Below, piece by piece: positions 17,401 through 26,000 of a stretch of 64,000 nt of DNA; position 1 is the stretch's first letter, and each line of letters begins with the position of its first letter. The stretch comes from Deinococcus cellulosilyticus NBRC 106333 = KACC 11606 (GTDB taxonomy: Bacteria; Deinococcota; Deinococci; Deinococcales; Deinococcaceae). Location of the stretch: contig NZ_BJXB01000029.1 in NCBI RefSeq assembly GCF_007990775.1, positions 4,358 through 68,357 of the forward strand, written 5' to 3'. Both the position numbers and the translations under genes were made by a program. The notes beneath the pieces were generated by a model, which did no database searches, was not told where the DNA came from, and worked only from the letters and a program-made list of their open reading frames with translations.

Positions 17401-18020
17401 TCTGGTCGAGCAATCAGCGTTTCCTGAACCATCTTCTGGGTGACGGCCTGGTCCAGACGGTCAATCAATTGATTCAACAGTCACCGGAAGGCTCTGGAGG
17501 ACGCACTGTGGACAGCCTGGTGCGTGATCTGGTGCAACTCGGCATCAACAGCCTCAAACATCAGGTGAAACCCGGACACCACCGGCCACAAAACATTCCT
17601 GAAGCCCAGTGGGACATGTGGATGAAATACCGTTCGTTGATTTTGATCTTTGAAACCAACGTCAATGATGCCCAGCACATCATGAGAGAGTTGTACTACA
17701 ACCGCGATGAGGTGACCGAGAAAACCCTGAAGATCTTGCAGCGGAACATTCAGAAATTGATTGAACATCCAGAGTGGCCGGTTGTTGTTGCTTCCGAAGA
17801 GTTCTTCACCGAGTACCTCAGGCTCAACCCAAAAGCCCGCCACAAGAAGCACAAACCTGCAGGCAAACTCCAGGAGATGATCGACCGAAAATACCATCTG
17901 GTGTTGATCAAGCATTTCCTGCCAGAAATTTTGCGGTTCAAAGAGATGGGGACCTCAAGTTTCAACTCTGGACTCATGGTGAACAAAATCTCCTCCATCG
18001 CCCGGGGGCTGGGGCTGTGA
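14415..18020 (+). CDS. HelD/UvrD-like SF1 ATPase with duplicated C-terminal domain
   Basis: 1201 residues. ATG 14415 is preferred because AGGAG lies eight bases upstream. After an N-terminal ~190 residues, the SF1 core starts with Walker A HGVAGSGKTSVAFHRLAYLL, a signature close to HelD/UvrD proteins. Then come IIVDEAQDFTP, VGDTAQNIF, QNYRSTREI and FVAVSRALHEL. HelD-type enzymes displace stalled RNA polymerase; UvrD types unwind DNA. A Pro/Lys linker (~770-800) leads into a ~400-residue extension not found in ordinary HelD. It contains two similar units at roughly 825-940 and 992-1113 (each LLGD..., a Lys/Gly-rich loop, then W.EWL or WDMWM). It probably works with the M48 protease encoded just upstream. 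Confidence 0.83.
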   Translation: MNPAQHPEYELEKKVLRQTALLIEEEIEHHRTGRMESGGNNWTNRNLNLSIREEALKSLEDNQYKPYFARMEFTDSTGKRQNFYFGRAHIRMPHMTVLSWQSPVYSLFIQGNAKQQSYYVPGTKKNHQVNLLLRRRFELNLYQIHYMNDEVDYRQTHTGTTASENSFLIRKLSQRGDPGLQDIVETIQVDQDRIIRADLKLPVILHGVAGSGKTSVAFHRLAYLLFPESGYNLKTSDVLVLAPNRRFLHYVRDLLPALGVKGVQQVTFFDWAFSQIREDRHVLFDAAQTVEDPHFDSFLRVQNSPEQNRAWRSSALKNSLKFRKVLDRYAHHLYTRIQLPDQDVSFEEQLGAQVVQVVFSPHALQEALRTAFETHTGYGERRQQFLQNLQEDFMQKHIQKFGLPRDAEDRAYLQSMTAKINTHFGRLYRRFNLAGFYRELFELETLQQVAAGLLSTDEMACLAAKAPRKSRKPQDEDPDQEVTSTSLEMADVAPLYALFRRLTGAPGPQYRHIIVDEAQDFTPLQFALLREHNVENSYTIVGDTAQNIFAHRGLDSWDTLEEVLGTSAMREKITQNYRSTREIVLLCNAVQQAVRGKQSLSAIPVERSGPKPVFHQSDHEDRLLQVMTEELFQLADRGRKNIAVLTRDQKQAEAISRWLEQHHIPNNLQLENNPRAADQNPDSIVSVLPVAVSKGMEFEAVMVYDVSEANYSSQNPVLGKLLFVAVSRALHELHLYSVGQASEHLKLTRGVRKNHFHDGTSPSKPLSKTPPPPPAKAALKKNPSPQSSVHPTQKQRTSYFIRLKSHARPYQDLREQVHTLTADFNDGELQYYLLHRATFRELLGDDFVVDMDAESRDLSGKVSRELLFLYQLGKRCIESGTVPGLRKPDNVPSDIWQEWLSFPSESLRLLLVHEVIRLKKELYANPVSVSQETLDLLMAFEPRGNPEPQLDPAPATQDIPQVKPFQGALFAVYQLPKFELQLTRQPVLMSSGEMKFWSSNQRFLNHLLGDGLVQTVNQLIQQSPEGSGGRTVDSLVRDLVQLGINSLKHQVKPGHHRPQNIPEAQWDMWMKYRSLILIFETNVNDAQHIMRELYYNRDEVTEKTLKILQRNIQKLIEHPEWPVVVASEEFFTEYLRLNPKARHKKHKPAGKLQEMIDRKYHLVLIKHFLPEILRFKEMGTSSFNSGLMVNKISSIARGLGL

Positions 18021-18078
18021 ATTTGTGTGATCCCCTCTCTGCACCTCAAACTGCGTCATTCCCTGTCGCCACATCTCT

Positions 18079-18107
18079 GTAAGATCAGAACGGTAAGATA
18101 AACTGCA
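18079..18107 (+). promoter_or_regulatory. Candidate BREX promoter with repeated -10-like boxes
   Basis: GTAAGAT occurs twice (18079-18085 and 18093-18099). The second supplies a TAAGAT -10-like box ending eight bases before the brxA ATG, consistent with a leaderless or near-leaderless transcript. No good -35 was found, so this is tentative. Confidence 0.35.
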
Positions 18108-18713
18108 ATGACCAGAGAACAGAGCTACCAGTCAATTACCCGGGGATTTTTGATGCAAGAAACGCTGACTGTGGTGCGTTTGTTGCATGAAGGCAAAAGC
18201 TGGGAAACCATCCAGAAGGCCGTGATGGAAGACGACCTGTTTGAGCAATCCAACCGAACCACCCGCAAAAATTCGTTCAGGGAGATCAGAAGGCGACTGA
18301 AAAACATCCCTGAAGCATGGTGGGCGGAAATGCTTGACGCCTCGCTGGACAACAAAAAAATCATGAATTACCTGATCGTTTTGCAAGACAATCGTCTGAT
18401 CCGGGAATTCATGCTGGAGGTGGTGAGGGAAAAAATGCTGACTTTGCAACAGGGGGTCACCCGTCAAGACGTGCGGGGCTTCATGGAGCGCAAACGTCTC
18501 GAGTCCGAAGAGGTCAGAGGCTGGACTGAAAGCACGATTGTTCGGACCTCCCGCAATTTGCTGATGATGGCGGTGAGTGCAGGCGTGCTGGAGAAGTCCG
18601 GCGATGAGCACCGCATCACCCCTCCCTACATCAGTGAAAACATCAGGAACCTGCTTTTGAAGCATCACATGAGACCGCTGTTGCTGGCTGTGCTGGATCG
18701 GAGTGAGGCATGA
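18108..18713 (+). CDS. brxA: BREX protein BrxA (DUF1819)
   Basis: 201 residues, the usual size for BrxA. It opens with a helical region beginning TRGFLMQETLTVVRLLHEGKSW and contains a winged-helix-like C-terminal half (RTSRNLLMMAVSAGVLEKSG). Family members are small DNA-binding proteins and the first gene of type 1 BREX operons. The stop overlaps the brxB start (ATGA). The identity rests on sequence flavour together with the following brxB, brxC, pglX, pglZ and brxL, which make the assignment secure. Confidence 0.93.
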   Translation: MTREQSYQSITRGFLMQETLTVVRLLHEGKSWETIQKAVMEDDLFEQSNRTTRKNSFREIRRRLKNIPEAWWAEMLDASLDNKKIMNYLIVLQDNRLIREFMLEVVREKMLTLQQGVTRQDVRGFMERKRLESEEVRGWTESTIVRTSRNLLMMAVSAGVLEKSGDEHRITPPYISENIRNLLLKHHMRPLLLAVLDRSEA

Positions 18714-19285
18714 TCCAGATCAACACCGAAGTCAAAGAGCGGCTCGAAAAACTTCCAAAGGTGCTCAGCGACCCGCAATTGCTGTCGGGGAAAGGCATTG
18801 GCAATGAAATCGGGTTTTACATCTTCGATTATGACCCCGAGGACGAACCCACCGTGCAGAGGTATCTGCAGAAAGAACTTCAGAAGAAACTGGATTTCCC
18901 TGTGCTCGAAATCCATCTGTACCAGCTGGTGATGGAGTACCTGCAAAACAATGAGCTTCTCGAAGCCTGTTTTGAACTGGAACAGACCGAGGGCACCCAC
19001 GCCCTGGAAGATGCCCTGAAAGACGCCCTGCAGATCGATGGACTGGCCGAGCTGCTTTTTTCCAGGGTGGAAAGCCACCACCAGATGGTGTTCATCACCG
19101 GGGTGGGGGCAGCGTGGCCGATGCTGCGCAGCCACACCGTGCTGAACAACCTGCACGACAAGCTCGATCAATTGCCCGTGATCATGTTCTTTCCCGGCAC
19201 CTACACCGGGCAGGAACTGCAACTGTTCTCCACCTTCAAAGACGACAACTACTACCGGGCTTTCCGTCTGCTGCCCAGATCCTGA
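18710..19285 (+). CDS. brxB: BREX protein BrxB (DUF1788)
   Basis: 191 residues in the usual DUF1788 size range. It has the family's helical N-terminus (LEKLPKVLSDPQLL) and the core ending MFFPGTYTGQELQLFSTFKDDNYYRAF, typical of DUF1788. Its biochemical role in BREX is not established. It starts inside the brxA stop codon and is followed after 20 bp by brxC. Confidence 0.94.
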   Translation: MIQINTEVKERLEKLPKVLSDPQLLSGKGIGNEIGFYIFDYDPEDEPTVQRYLQKELQKKLDFPVLEIHLYQLVMEYLQNNELLEACFELEQTEGTHALEDALKDALQIDGLAELLFSRVESHHQMVFITGVGAAWPMLRSHTVLNNLHDKLDQLPVIMFFPGTYTGQELQLFSTFKDDNYYRAFRLLPRS

Positions 19286-19305
19286 ATCCAAGGAGACCCC
19301 AGAAC

Positions 19306-22300
19306 ATGACCCTTTTGATAGAAGAGCTGTTCACCCGCAACATCAACCGCAACATCAATGGCGTGATCAAGGTCGGTCAAAAAGACCAGGAGAACGTCCA
19401 TCAGGAACTCGATGAGTACGTGATCACCAGTGAACTCAGTGGTTACTTTCACAAGTTCTTTGACTTCTATGCTGGTTCTTTTTCCCAGCCCACCGACAAG
19501 ATCGGGATCTGGATCAGTGGTTTCTTTGGGAGCGGCAAATCCCACTTTCTGAAGATTCTGTCCTACCTGCTGGAAAACAAAGAGGTGGATGGCAAAAAAG
19601 CAGCAGACTTCTTTGATCTGGACAAGGTCAAAGACCCCATTTTAAAAGCCAACATTGACAAAGTGGCAGGTGCTTCTGGTCATACGGATGTGCTGCTCTT
19701 CAACATTGATTCCAAATCGAGTGCCAGCAGCAAAACCGACAAGGAAGCCATCGTGAAGGTGCTGCAAAAAGTCCTGGACGACCACCTGGGTTACTTTGGC
19801 GCGAATCCCGGACTGGCACAATTTGAAAGGCAACTGGATCTGGATGGCAAGTATGGGGCTTTCAAGGCCCACTACCAGCAGGTGGCCTCAAAAAGCTGGG
19901 AAGACGACCGTCACGCCTTCAAACTGCGTCCTGCCCAGTTCAGAAAAGCCCTCTCCCTGACGTTGCAGATCAGTGAAGAGGAAGCCAGACAGGCCATTGA
20001 CAGCATCAGCCCCACCTATTTCATCAGCATTGACACCTTTGCCAGGGAACTGAAAGCCTATCTGGACCGCAAAGGCAAGAACAGCCGCATCATCTTCATG
20101 ATCGACGAGGTGGGCCAGTACATCGGGGACAACACCGATTTGATGCTGAACCTGCAAACCGTTGCCGAGGACCTGGGCATCCACTGTCCTGGCCGGGCGT
20201 GGGTGATGGTGACCAGCCAGGAGGCCATTGACTCCATCACCAAACAGAGTGCCATGGCCGGACGGGATTTCAGCAAAATCCAGGGCCGCTTCCGGCACCG
20301 GGTGAACCTCAGTTCCAGCAACTCTGACGAGGTGATCAAACTGCGTCTGCTGGGCAAAACCCCGGAGGCAGAGGCTGCATTAAAAGCCCTTTACGCCGAC
20401 AAATCCGCCATTTTGAAGAACCAGATCTGGTTCAGTGAGGGCACCGCAGACATGCCCACCTACACAGGTGAAACGGCATTTGTGAGTGCCTACCCTTTTG
20501 TGCCGTACCAGTTCAAGCTGCTGCAGCACTCCTTCACCCAGATCCGCACGATGGGTTCCAGCGGAAAACACCTGGCCAGTGGTGAACGCAGCATGCTGGA
20601 CGCCTTCCAGGCCGCAGCGCAGCAGGTGGGCAACCAGCCTCTGGGTGTGCTGGCTCCCTTCCACACCTTCTATGCTGCCGTGGAAGGCTTTCTGGACCAC
20701 AACATCAAACAGGTCATCGAAGGGGCCAAACAGAACAGCAAACTGAAAAGCCTCGATGTGGACCTCTTAAAGACCCTCTTCCTGATCAAGTACGTCAAGG
20801 AGATCAAAGGAACGGTCGAGAACCTGACCACCCTGAGCCTGTCCCACATCGATCAGGTGAGACTCGACCTGAAAAAACAGGTGGAAGCAGCCCTCCTGAG
20901 GCTGGAAAAAGAAACCCTGATTTCCCGCAACGGCGAGGAGTACAGCTTCCTCACCAACGAAGAGCAGGATGTCGGGCGTGAGATCAAGCAGGTGGATGTG
21001 ACCAGCGGGGAAATCACCCAGGAACTGCAAAGCATCCTCTGGGATTCCATCTTCACCCAGAAACAGATTAAGGTGGACAACCGTCCGGGGTATCCCTTCA
21101 CCCGCAAAGTGGATGGACTGAACCATGGTCAGGTGGCAGGAGACTTCAGCCTGCATGTGATCACCCCGGAATACCTCCAGACCCACCTGCAGACGGATGC
21201 CGCAGCCATGCTGCACACCGGAAATGGCAGTGAAGTGCTGGTGCGTCTGCCAGAACAGGCCGAGTACATTGAAGAAATCCGGGAGTGGTTGAAGACCAAC
21301 AAGTACATCAAGCAGAAAAACACCTCTGCACTCAGCCCTTCCATGCAAACCATCATCAACCAGCGGGCCGAGGCCAACAACCGCCGCAAGGCCCGCATTG
21401 AAACCCAATTCAAAAACGCGCTGCAAGAAGCGGCTGTGTTCGCCTCTGGAAACAAAGTGGCCGTGGGCTCCAGCGACCCCAGAGAAATCCTGATGGCGGG
21501 CCTCAGAAGCCTGATCGAGAACACCTACACCAAGTACGGTTACGTGCAGAGCCACTACCAGAATGACAGCCAGTTGCAGGGTGCCCTGAATCCACAGACC
21601 CAGCAGGATTTGCAGGGTGAGGTGGCGAACGAACAGGCCCGCAAGGATCTGCTCAATTTCCTCAATCAGGAACACAACAAAGGGGTCAAAACCACCGTCA
21701 AAACCGTGCTGGAGCGCTTCAAGGTGCGTCCTTACGGCTGGAGCGAACTGGACGTGCTCGGGGTGATGCTGGAACTGTGGTGCGACAACAAGATTGAGAT
21801 GCTGCACCAGATGCAGCCTATGCAGATGCTGCCCGCCCAGAACAAGCAGCTGATCACCAACCTTCAACTGAGCAAAAAACAGGACGAATACGTGGTGCGG
21901 CCCTCTGAAGTCACCAACCCCTCCCACATCAAGGTGGCCCGTGAACTGGCCAAAGAAATCTCTGATTTCCCCAACCCCTCCATTGATGCTTCGATCCTCA
22001 GAACCCAGTTCCTGACGGTGCTGGGCAACCTGCAAAAATCGCTGGAGACCTTCAAAACCACGGCAACCGCTGGCAACTATCCCTTTCAGGAAGACATTGT
22101 TCGCCTTCTTGAGCGGGTGCATGAGCTGCTCAGCACCCCCAACCAGGCCCAATTCTACGCCACCATCGCAGGCATGGAAGAAGCCCTTCTGGATGATCTG
22201 GACGTGCTGCACAAGATCCAGACCTTCTTCAAACCTGCCCAGCAGGGTCTCTTTGATGCCACACGCAAGCACCTGTCCGAAATTGGCACCGACGAGCAGT

Positions 22301-22866
22301 ACATTCAGGACGAAGCACTGAAAAATCGGGTGCAAACCGCGAAAAAAGTCCTCTCTCTGAAAGACCCCACAGGAGAAATTCCCAAACTCTCTGGCCTGCT
22401 GAGCCCGGTGCTCAGCCACCTGAAAGAAGTGCTGGAAGAGGAACGCAAAGCCGCCCTGACCGCCTGCGACAACGAATCCAGAGGGGCCATCAACCTGATG
22501 GATGAACTCGCCAGTCACCGGGTGGATCCCTCCCCGTACACCCGACCCATGCTGGATTTGCGGGACCGCATCGAGAAAGCCCAGAGCATCACCGCACTCA
22601 GGGCACAGCTCAGTGAAATCAAACCCATCAGTTACAAGGTCACCGATGCCCTGACCGAGCAGATCAACCTTGCCATGAGCAAAGGCCCAGATGGGGGCGG
22701 AGACACTGTGGTGGTCGCAGCGAAACCCATCAAGACCCTCAAGGCCAACACCTACATCAAGAAGGCCATCATCGAAACCCCTGAAGATGTGGAGGATTAC
22801 CTGGAAGGTCTGAGGAAAGCCATGCTGAAGGAGCTGGCGGCTCTGAATCGGGTGCGGATTGAGTGA
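19306..22866 (+). CDS. brxC: BREX ATPase BrxC
   Basis: 1186 residues from ATG 19306, which has AAGGAG at a good distance; the frame is open further upstream but those residues overlap brxB. The P-loop is GFFGSGKSHF (~72-81), and a Walker B-like strand IIFMIDEVGQYIG lies near 265. Large helical regions follow. BrxC is the big P-loop ATPase needed for BREX methylation and phage exclusion. The C-terminus is normal. A 231-bp gap containing repeats separates it from pglX. Confidence 0.96.
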   Translation: MTLLIEELFTRNINRNINGVIKVGQKDQENVHQELDEYVITSELSGYFHKFFDFYAGSFSQPTDKIGIWISGFFGSGKSHFLKILSYLLENKEVDGKKAADFFDLDKVKDPILKANIDKVAGASGHTDVLLFNIDSKSSASSKTDKEAIVKVLQKVLDDHLGYFGANPGLAQFERQLDLDGKYGAFKAHYQQVASKSWEDDRHAFKLRPAQFRKALSLTLQISEEEARQAIDSISPTYFISIDTFARELKAYLDRKGKNSRIIFMIDEVGQYIGDNTDLMLNLQTVAEDLGIHCPGRAWVMVTSQEAIDSITKQSAMAGRDFSKIQGRFRHRVNLSSSNSDEVIKLRLLGKTPEAEAALKALYADKSAILKNQIWFSEGTADMPTYTGETAFVSAYPFVPYQFKLLQHSFTQIRTMGSSGKHLASGERSMLDAFQAAAQQVGNQPLGVLAPFHTFYAAVEGFLDHNIKQVIEGAKQNSKLKSLDVDLLKTLFLIKYVKEIKGTVENLTTLSLSHIDQVRLDLKKQVEAALLRLEKETLISRNGEEYSFLTNEEQDVGREIKQVDVTSGEITQELQSILWDSIFTQKQIKVDNRPGYPFTRKVDGLNHGQVAGDFSLHVITPEYLQTHLQTDAAAMLHTGNGSEVLVRLPEQAEYIEEIREWLKTNKYIKQKNTSALSPSMQTIINQRAEANNRRKARIETQFKNALQEAAVFASGNKVAVGSSDPREILMAGLRSLIENTYTKYGYVQSHYQNDSQLQGALNPQTQQDLQGEVANEQARKDLLNFLNQEHNKGVKTTVKTVLERFKVRPYGWSELDVLGVMLELWCDNKIEMLHQMQPMQMLPAQNKQLITNLQLSKKQDEYVVRPSEVTNPSHIKVARELAKEISDFPNPSIDASILRTQFLTVLGNLQKSLETFKTTATAGNYPFQEDIVRLLERVHELLSTPNQAQFYATIAGMEEALLDDLDVLHKIQTFFKPAQQGLFDATRKHLSEIGTDEQYIQDEALKNRVQTAKKVLSLKDPTGEIPKLSGLLSPVLSHLKEVLEEERKAALTACDNESRGAINLMDELASHRVDPSPYTRPMLDLRDRIEKAQSITALRAQLSEIKPISYKVTDALTEQINLAMSKGPDGGGDTVVVAAKPIKTLKANTYIKKAIIETPEDVEDYLEGLRKAMLKELAALNRVRIE

Positions 22867-22894
22867 GCCGAGAGCCGAGGGCCGAGAGCCGAGG
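22867..22894. repeat. Tandem duplication of a 14-bp GC-rich unit
   Basis: GCCGAGAGCCGAGG occurs twice back to back, starting one base after the brxC stop codon. It is a small intergenic repeat of unknown role. Confidence 0.85.
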
Positions 22895-22932
22895 GCAACA
22901 GGCAGGGCTGTCCCTGTCAGGCGTTTGGAGGA

Positions 22933-23081
22933 AGATCCCCCTGCCTGTCGTTGCACTCCAGGCTGTCCCCCTTGACGAAGGGGGATCGATGGGAGTCTTA
23001 AAGGGCTGCACTTTAAGTTGACCTACAATCCCCCTTTCTCAAGGGGGAACCGCAGAGCGCCAGCGATGCGCAGGGGGATCT
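22933..23081. mobile_element. MITE-like 149-bp palindromic element
   Basis: The element is bounded by a perfect 12-bp inverted repeat, AGATCCCCCTGC (22933-22944) and GCAGGGGGATCT (23070-23081). Inside are two hairpins with the identical stem TCCCCCTT-N4-AAGGGGGA at 22966-22985 and 23029-23048. It has no coding capacity. This architecture fits a miniature inverted-repeat element or REP-type repeat inserted between brxC and pglX. No clear target duplication is seen. It could act as a processing or attenuation site in the BREX transcript. Confidence 0.7.
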
Positions 23082-23097
23082 GACCCCAGAGGAAAAA

Positions 23098-26000
23098 ATG
23101 AACAGAACAAAAATCAAAAATTTCGCGACCCTGGCCCGCAAGGAACTTCACGAGCAGACCGAGGCAAGGCTGCAAGGTTTTGGCATCACCCGCAAAGGGA
23201 TTGAGACGGCAAAAGACATCACCGGGGGTCTGGTGATTGGTGGGAAGACCGTCAACCTGAGTTCGCAGGAGAAAGCCCAGTATCAGGACCTGATCAAGCA
23301 TGTGGCCCAGCATGGGTTTGAGGCCACCGTGACCGAGATTGCCTACACGTGGTTCAACCGGCTGTCTGCCCTGAGGTACATGGAAGTGAACGGCCTGATG
23401 GACCATGTGCTGTCCAGCAGCACCTCAGGGGCATACCCGGACCTGCTGGAACATGCAGACACCCTGATTGCAGGGGGAGAATTTGACGGCATCTCCGTGC
23501 AGGATCTGGAGGAGTGGCGCGGTCTGAATTTGCCCAACACCGAGGAGTTCATTTACCGGAGGCTGCTGGGGGCCAGAATCAGGCAACTGGCAAAAGGCCT
23601 CCCGAGCATTTTTGATTCTGGGGAGAAACCGCACCTTGAGCTGTTCATGCCGCCGAACCTGCTGCACACGGACAGTCTGCTGCGCAAACTGGTGTCTGAC
23701 ATTCCAGAGGAAGACTGGCGGGACATCGAGGTCATCGGGTGGCTGTACCAGTTCTACATTTCCGACAAGAAGGATCAGGTGATCGGGGCGAAAAGCAAGG
23801 TCAAGGCAGAGGACATCCCTGCGGCCACCCAGCTGTTCACCCCCCACTGGATTGTGCGTTACATGGTGGAAAACAGCCTGGGAAGGCTCTGGCTGGAGCA
23901 CCACCCCGAAAGCCAGCTCAGGACCGTGATGCCTTACTTTCTGGAAAATCCAGAGCAGCCGCTGGATGTGCGAAATGAAGTGCTGACCCCGCAAGAACTG
24001 AAGGTGCTGGACCCGGCCTGCGGAAGTGGGCACATTCTGGTGTACGCCTTTGACCTGCTGTTCGAGATCTACCGGGAGCAGGGCTACCCCGAGCGGGACA
24101 TCCCGAAAATGATTCTGGAGCACAACCTGTACGGGCTGGACATTGATGAGCGGGCCGCGCAGCTTGCCAGTTTTGCCCTGGTGATGAAAGCCGCCCAGAA
24201 GAACCGCCGGATCTTGCGGAACCCCCCGGAGGTAAACGTCCTGCAGGTGAAACCCACCCGCTTCTCTCCCCTGTTTGGTGCCCAGGCCCCTGCCCGTCCC
24301 GCTGTGCAGGGGGCACTGGGATTTGGGAGTGCACCGGAGAAAGACCAGAGCCTGTTCAGTGGGGCGATCAACCCGGTAAACTGGCAACCCCTGCTGTACG
24401 CCTTCAAGGATGCCGACAACCTCGGGAGCCTGATCACCCCTCCAGAAGACGTGAATTACCCTCTGCTGCATGAGCAGGTGCAGCGTCTGGAGCAGGAAAG
24501 AGGGCTGGGGTCTGATTTGCTCCCGGAACTCAAACACTACCTCAAACAGGCTGATATTCTGAGGTTTAAGTATCATGCTGTGGTGGCAAATCCTCCGTAT
24601 ATGGGCAATCGAAACCTTAATGATACAGTCAAATCATATCTCGAATCAAATTTTAAAGAAGCAAAAGCCGATTTATTTTCATCATTTATACTAAAATGCT
24701 GTTCTTTAACTTCGATTAAAGGACACCTAGGCTTCACAACGCCCTATGTATGGATGTTCATATCTTCTTACGAAAATTTAAGGAATGTTTTATTAACGAC
24801 TAAAACCATCACTACCCTTGTGCAACTTGAATACAACTCGAGCTTTGAAAATGCCCGAGTTCCAGTCTGCGTATTCACAATTAAAAATATGAAAACTCCA
24901 AATTATAAAGGTAGTTACATAAAACTTTCTGATTTCTATGGATTTGATATTCAAGGCTTAAAAACCTTAGAAGCAGTAAAAGATGAATCGTGTAGTTATA
25001 GATATAAAATCACTGCAGAAGAATTGTTATCTATACCTGGGTCACCAATTGCCTATTGGCTCAGCAAAAAAATGATTGATGTTTTTAGTTCTTCGGAACG
25101 AATATCTAATCTATCAGAAACTAAAAAAGGAATGGGAATTGGCAATAATGATAGATTTGTTCGTGAGTGGTTTGAAATAAGTGAACATACAATGTTCATA
25201 AACTGTCAAACAAGGATAGAAAATATCGAATCTAAAAAGAAATGGTTTCCTTACAATAATGGTGGGGATTTTAGAAAATGGTATGGCAATAATGAAACGT
25301 TGGTCAACTGGTATAATGACGGAGAAGAAGCTAAAGAAAACGCCACGCGAAAGAACAATGGAGGACATTGGTCAAGATATCTAGTTAGTCTTAACTTTTT
25401 CTTTTTACCATCAGTTACATGGAGCGCAATTACTAGTGGAAAATTCTCATCTAGAGCATCGCGCGGTGGCGCATTATTCTCAAGCGCAGGCATGTGTCTA
25501 TTTGGTGACAGGCGTCATGAAGTAATGGCTCTTTTAAACTCGAATGTGGGCCAAGCTTTCTTAAACGCGTTGAGTCCAACCCTTAATTTTGGTGCTGGAG
25601 AGATAGGTAGGGTTCCTTTTGTATATCACCAATCTTTCAACCTTTCTAACCTAATTGATAGTGCGATACATATCTCCAAAACCGATTGGGACAACTTTGA
25701 AACCTCCTGGGACTTCCAGACCCACCCCCTCCTGCGCTCCAGCCACCCCAGAATCAAAGACGCCTTTTCAGAGTGGGAAAAGCTGTCCAGCGATGCCTTC
25801 TATGAACTGAAGCGTCTGGAAGAGGAAAACAACCGGTACTGGATCGACGCTTACGGCCTGCAGGACGAACTCACGCCAGAGGTGCCAGAGGAGCAGATCA
25901 CCATTCGCAAGGCAGATCTGGGGCGGGACGTGAAAAGCCTGCTGTCTTACGCGGTGGGCTGCATGATGGGCCGTTACAGCCTGGACACGCCCGGTCTGGT

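Noticed and set aside
20767..22956. 729-codon open frame on the minus strand
   Set aside because: It lies antisense to brxC, has no family resemblance and a His/Gln/Val-rich composition typical of the shadow of a GC-rich gene.
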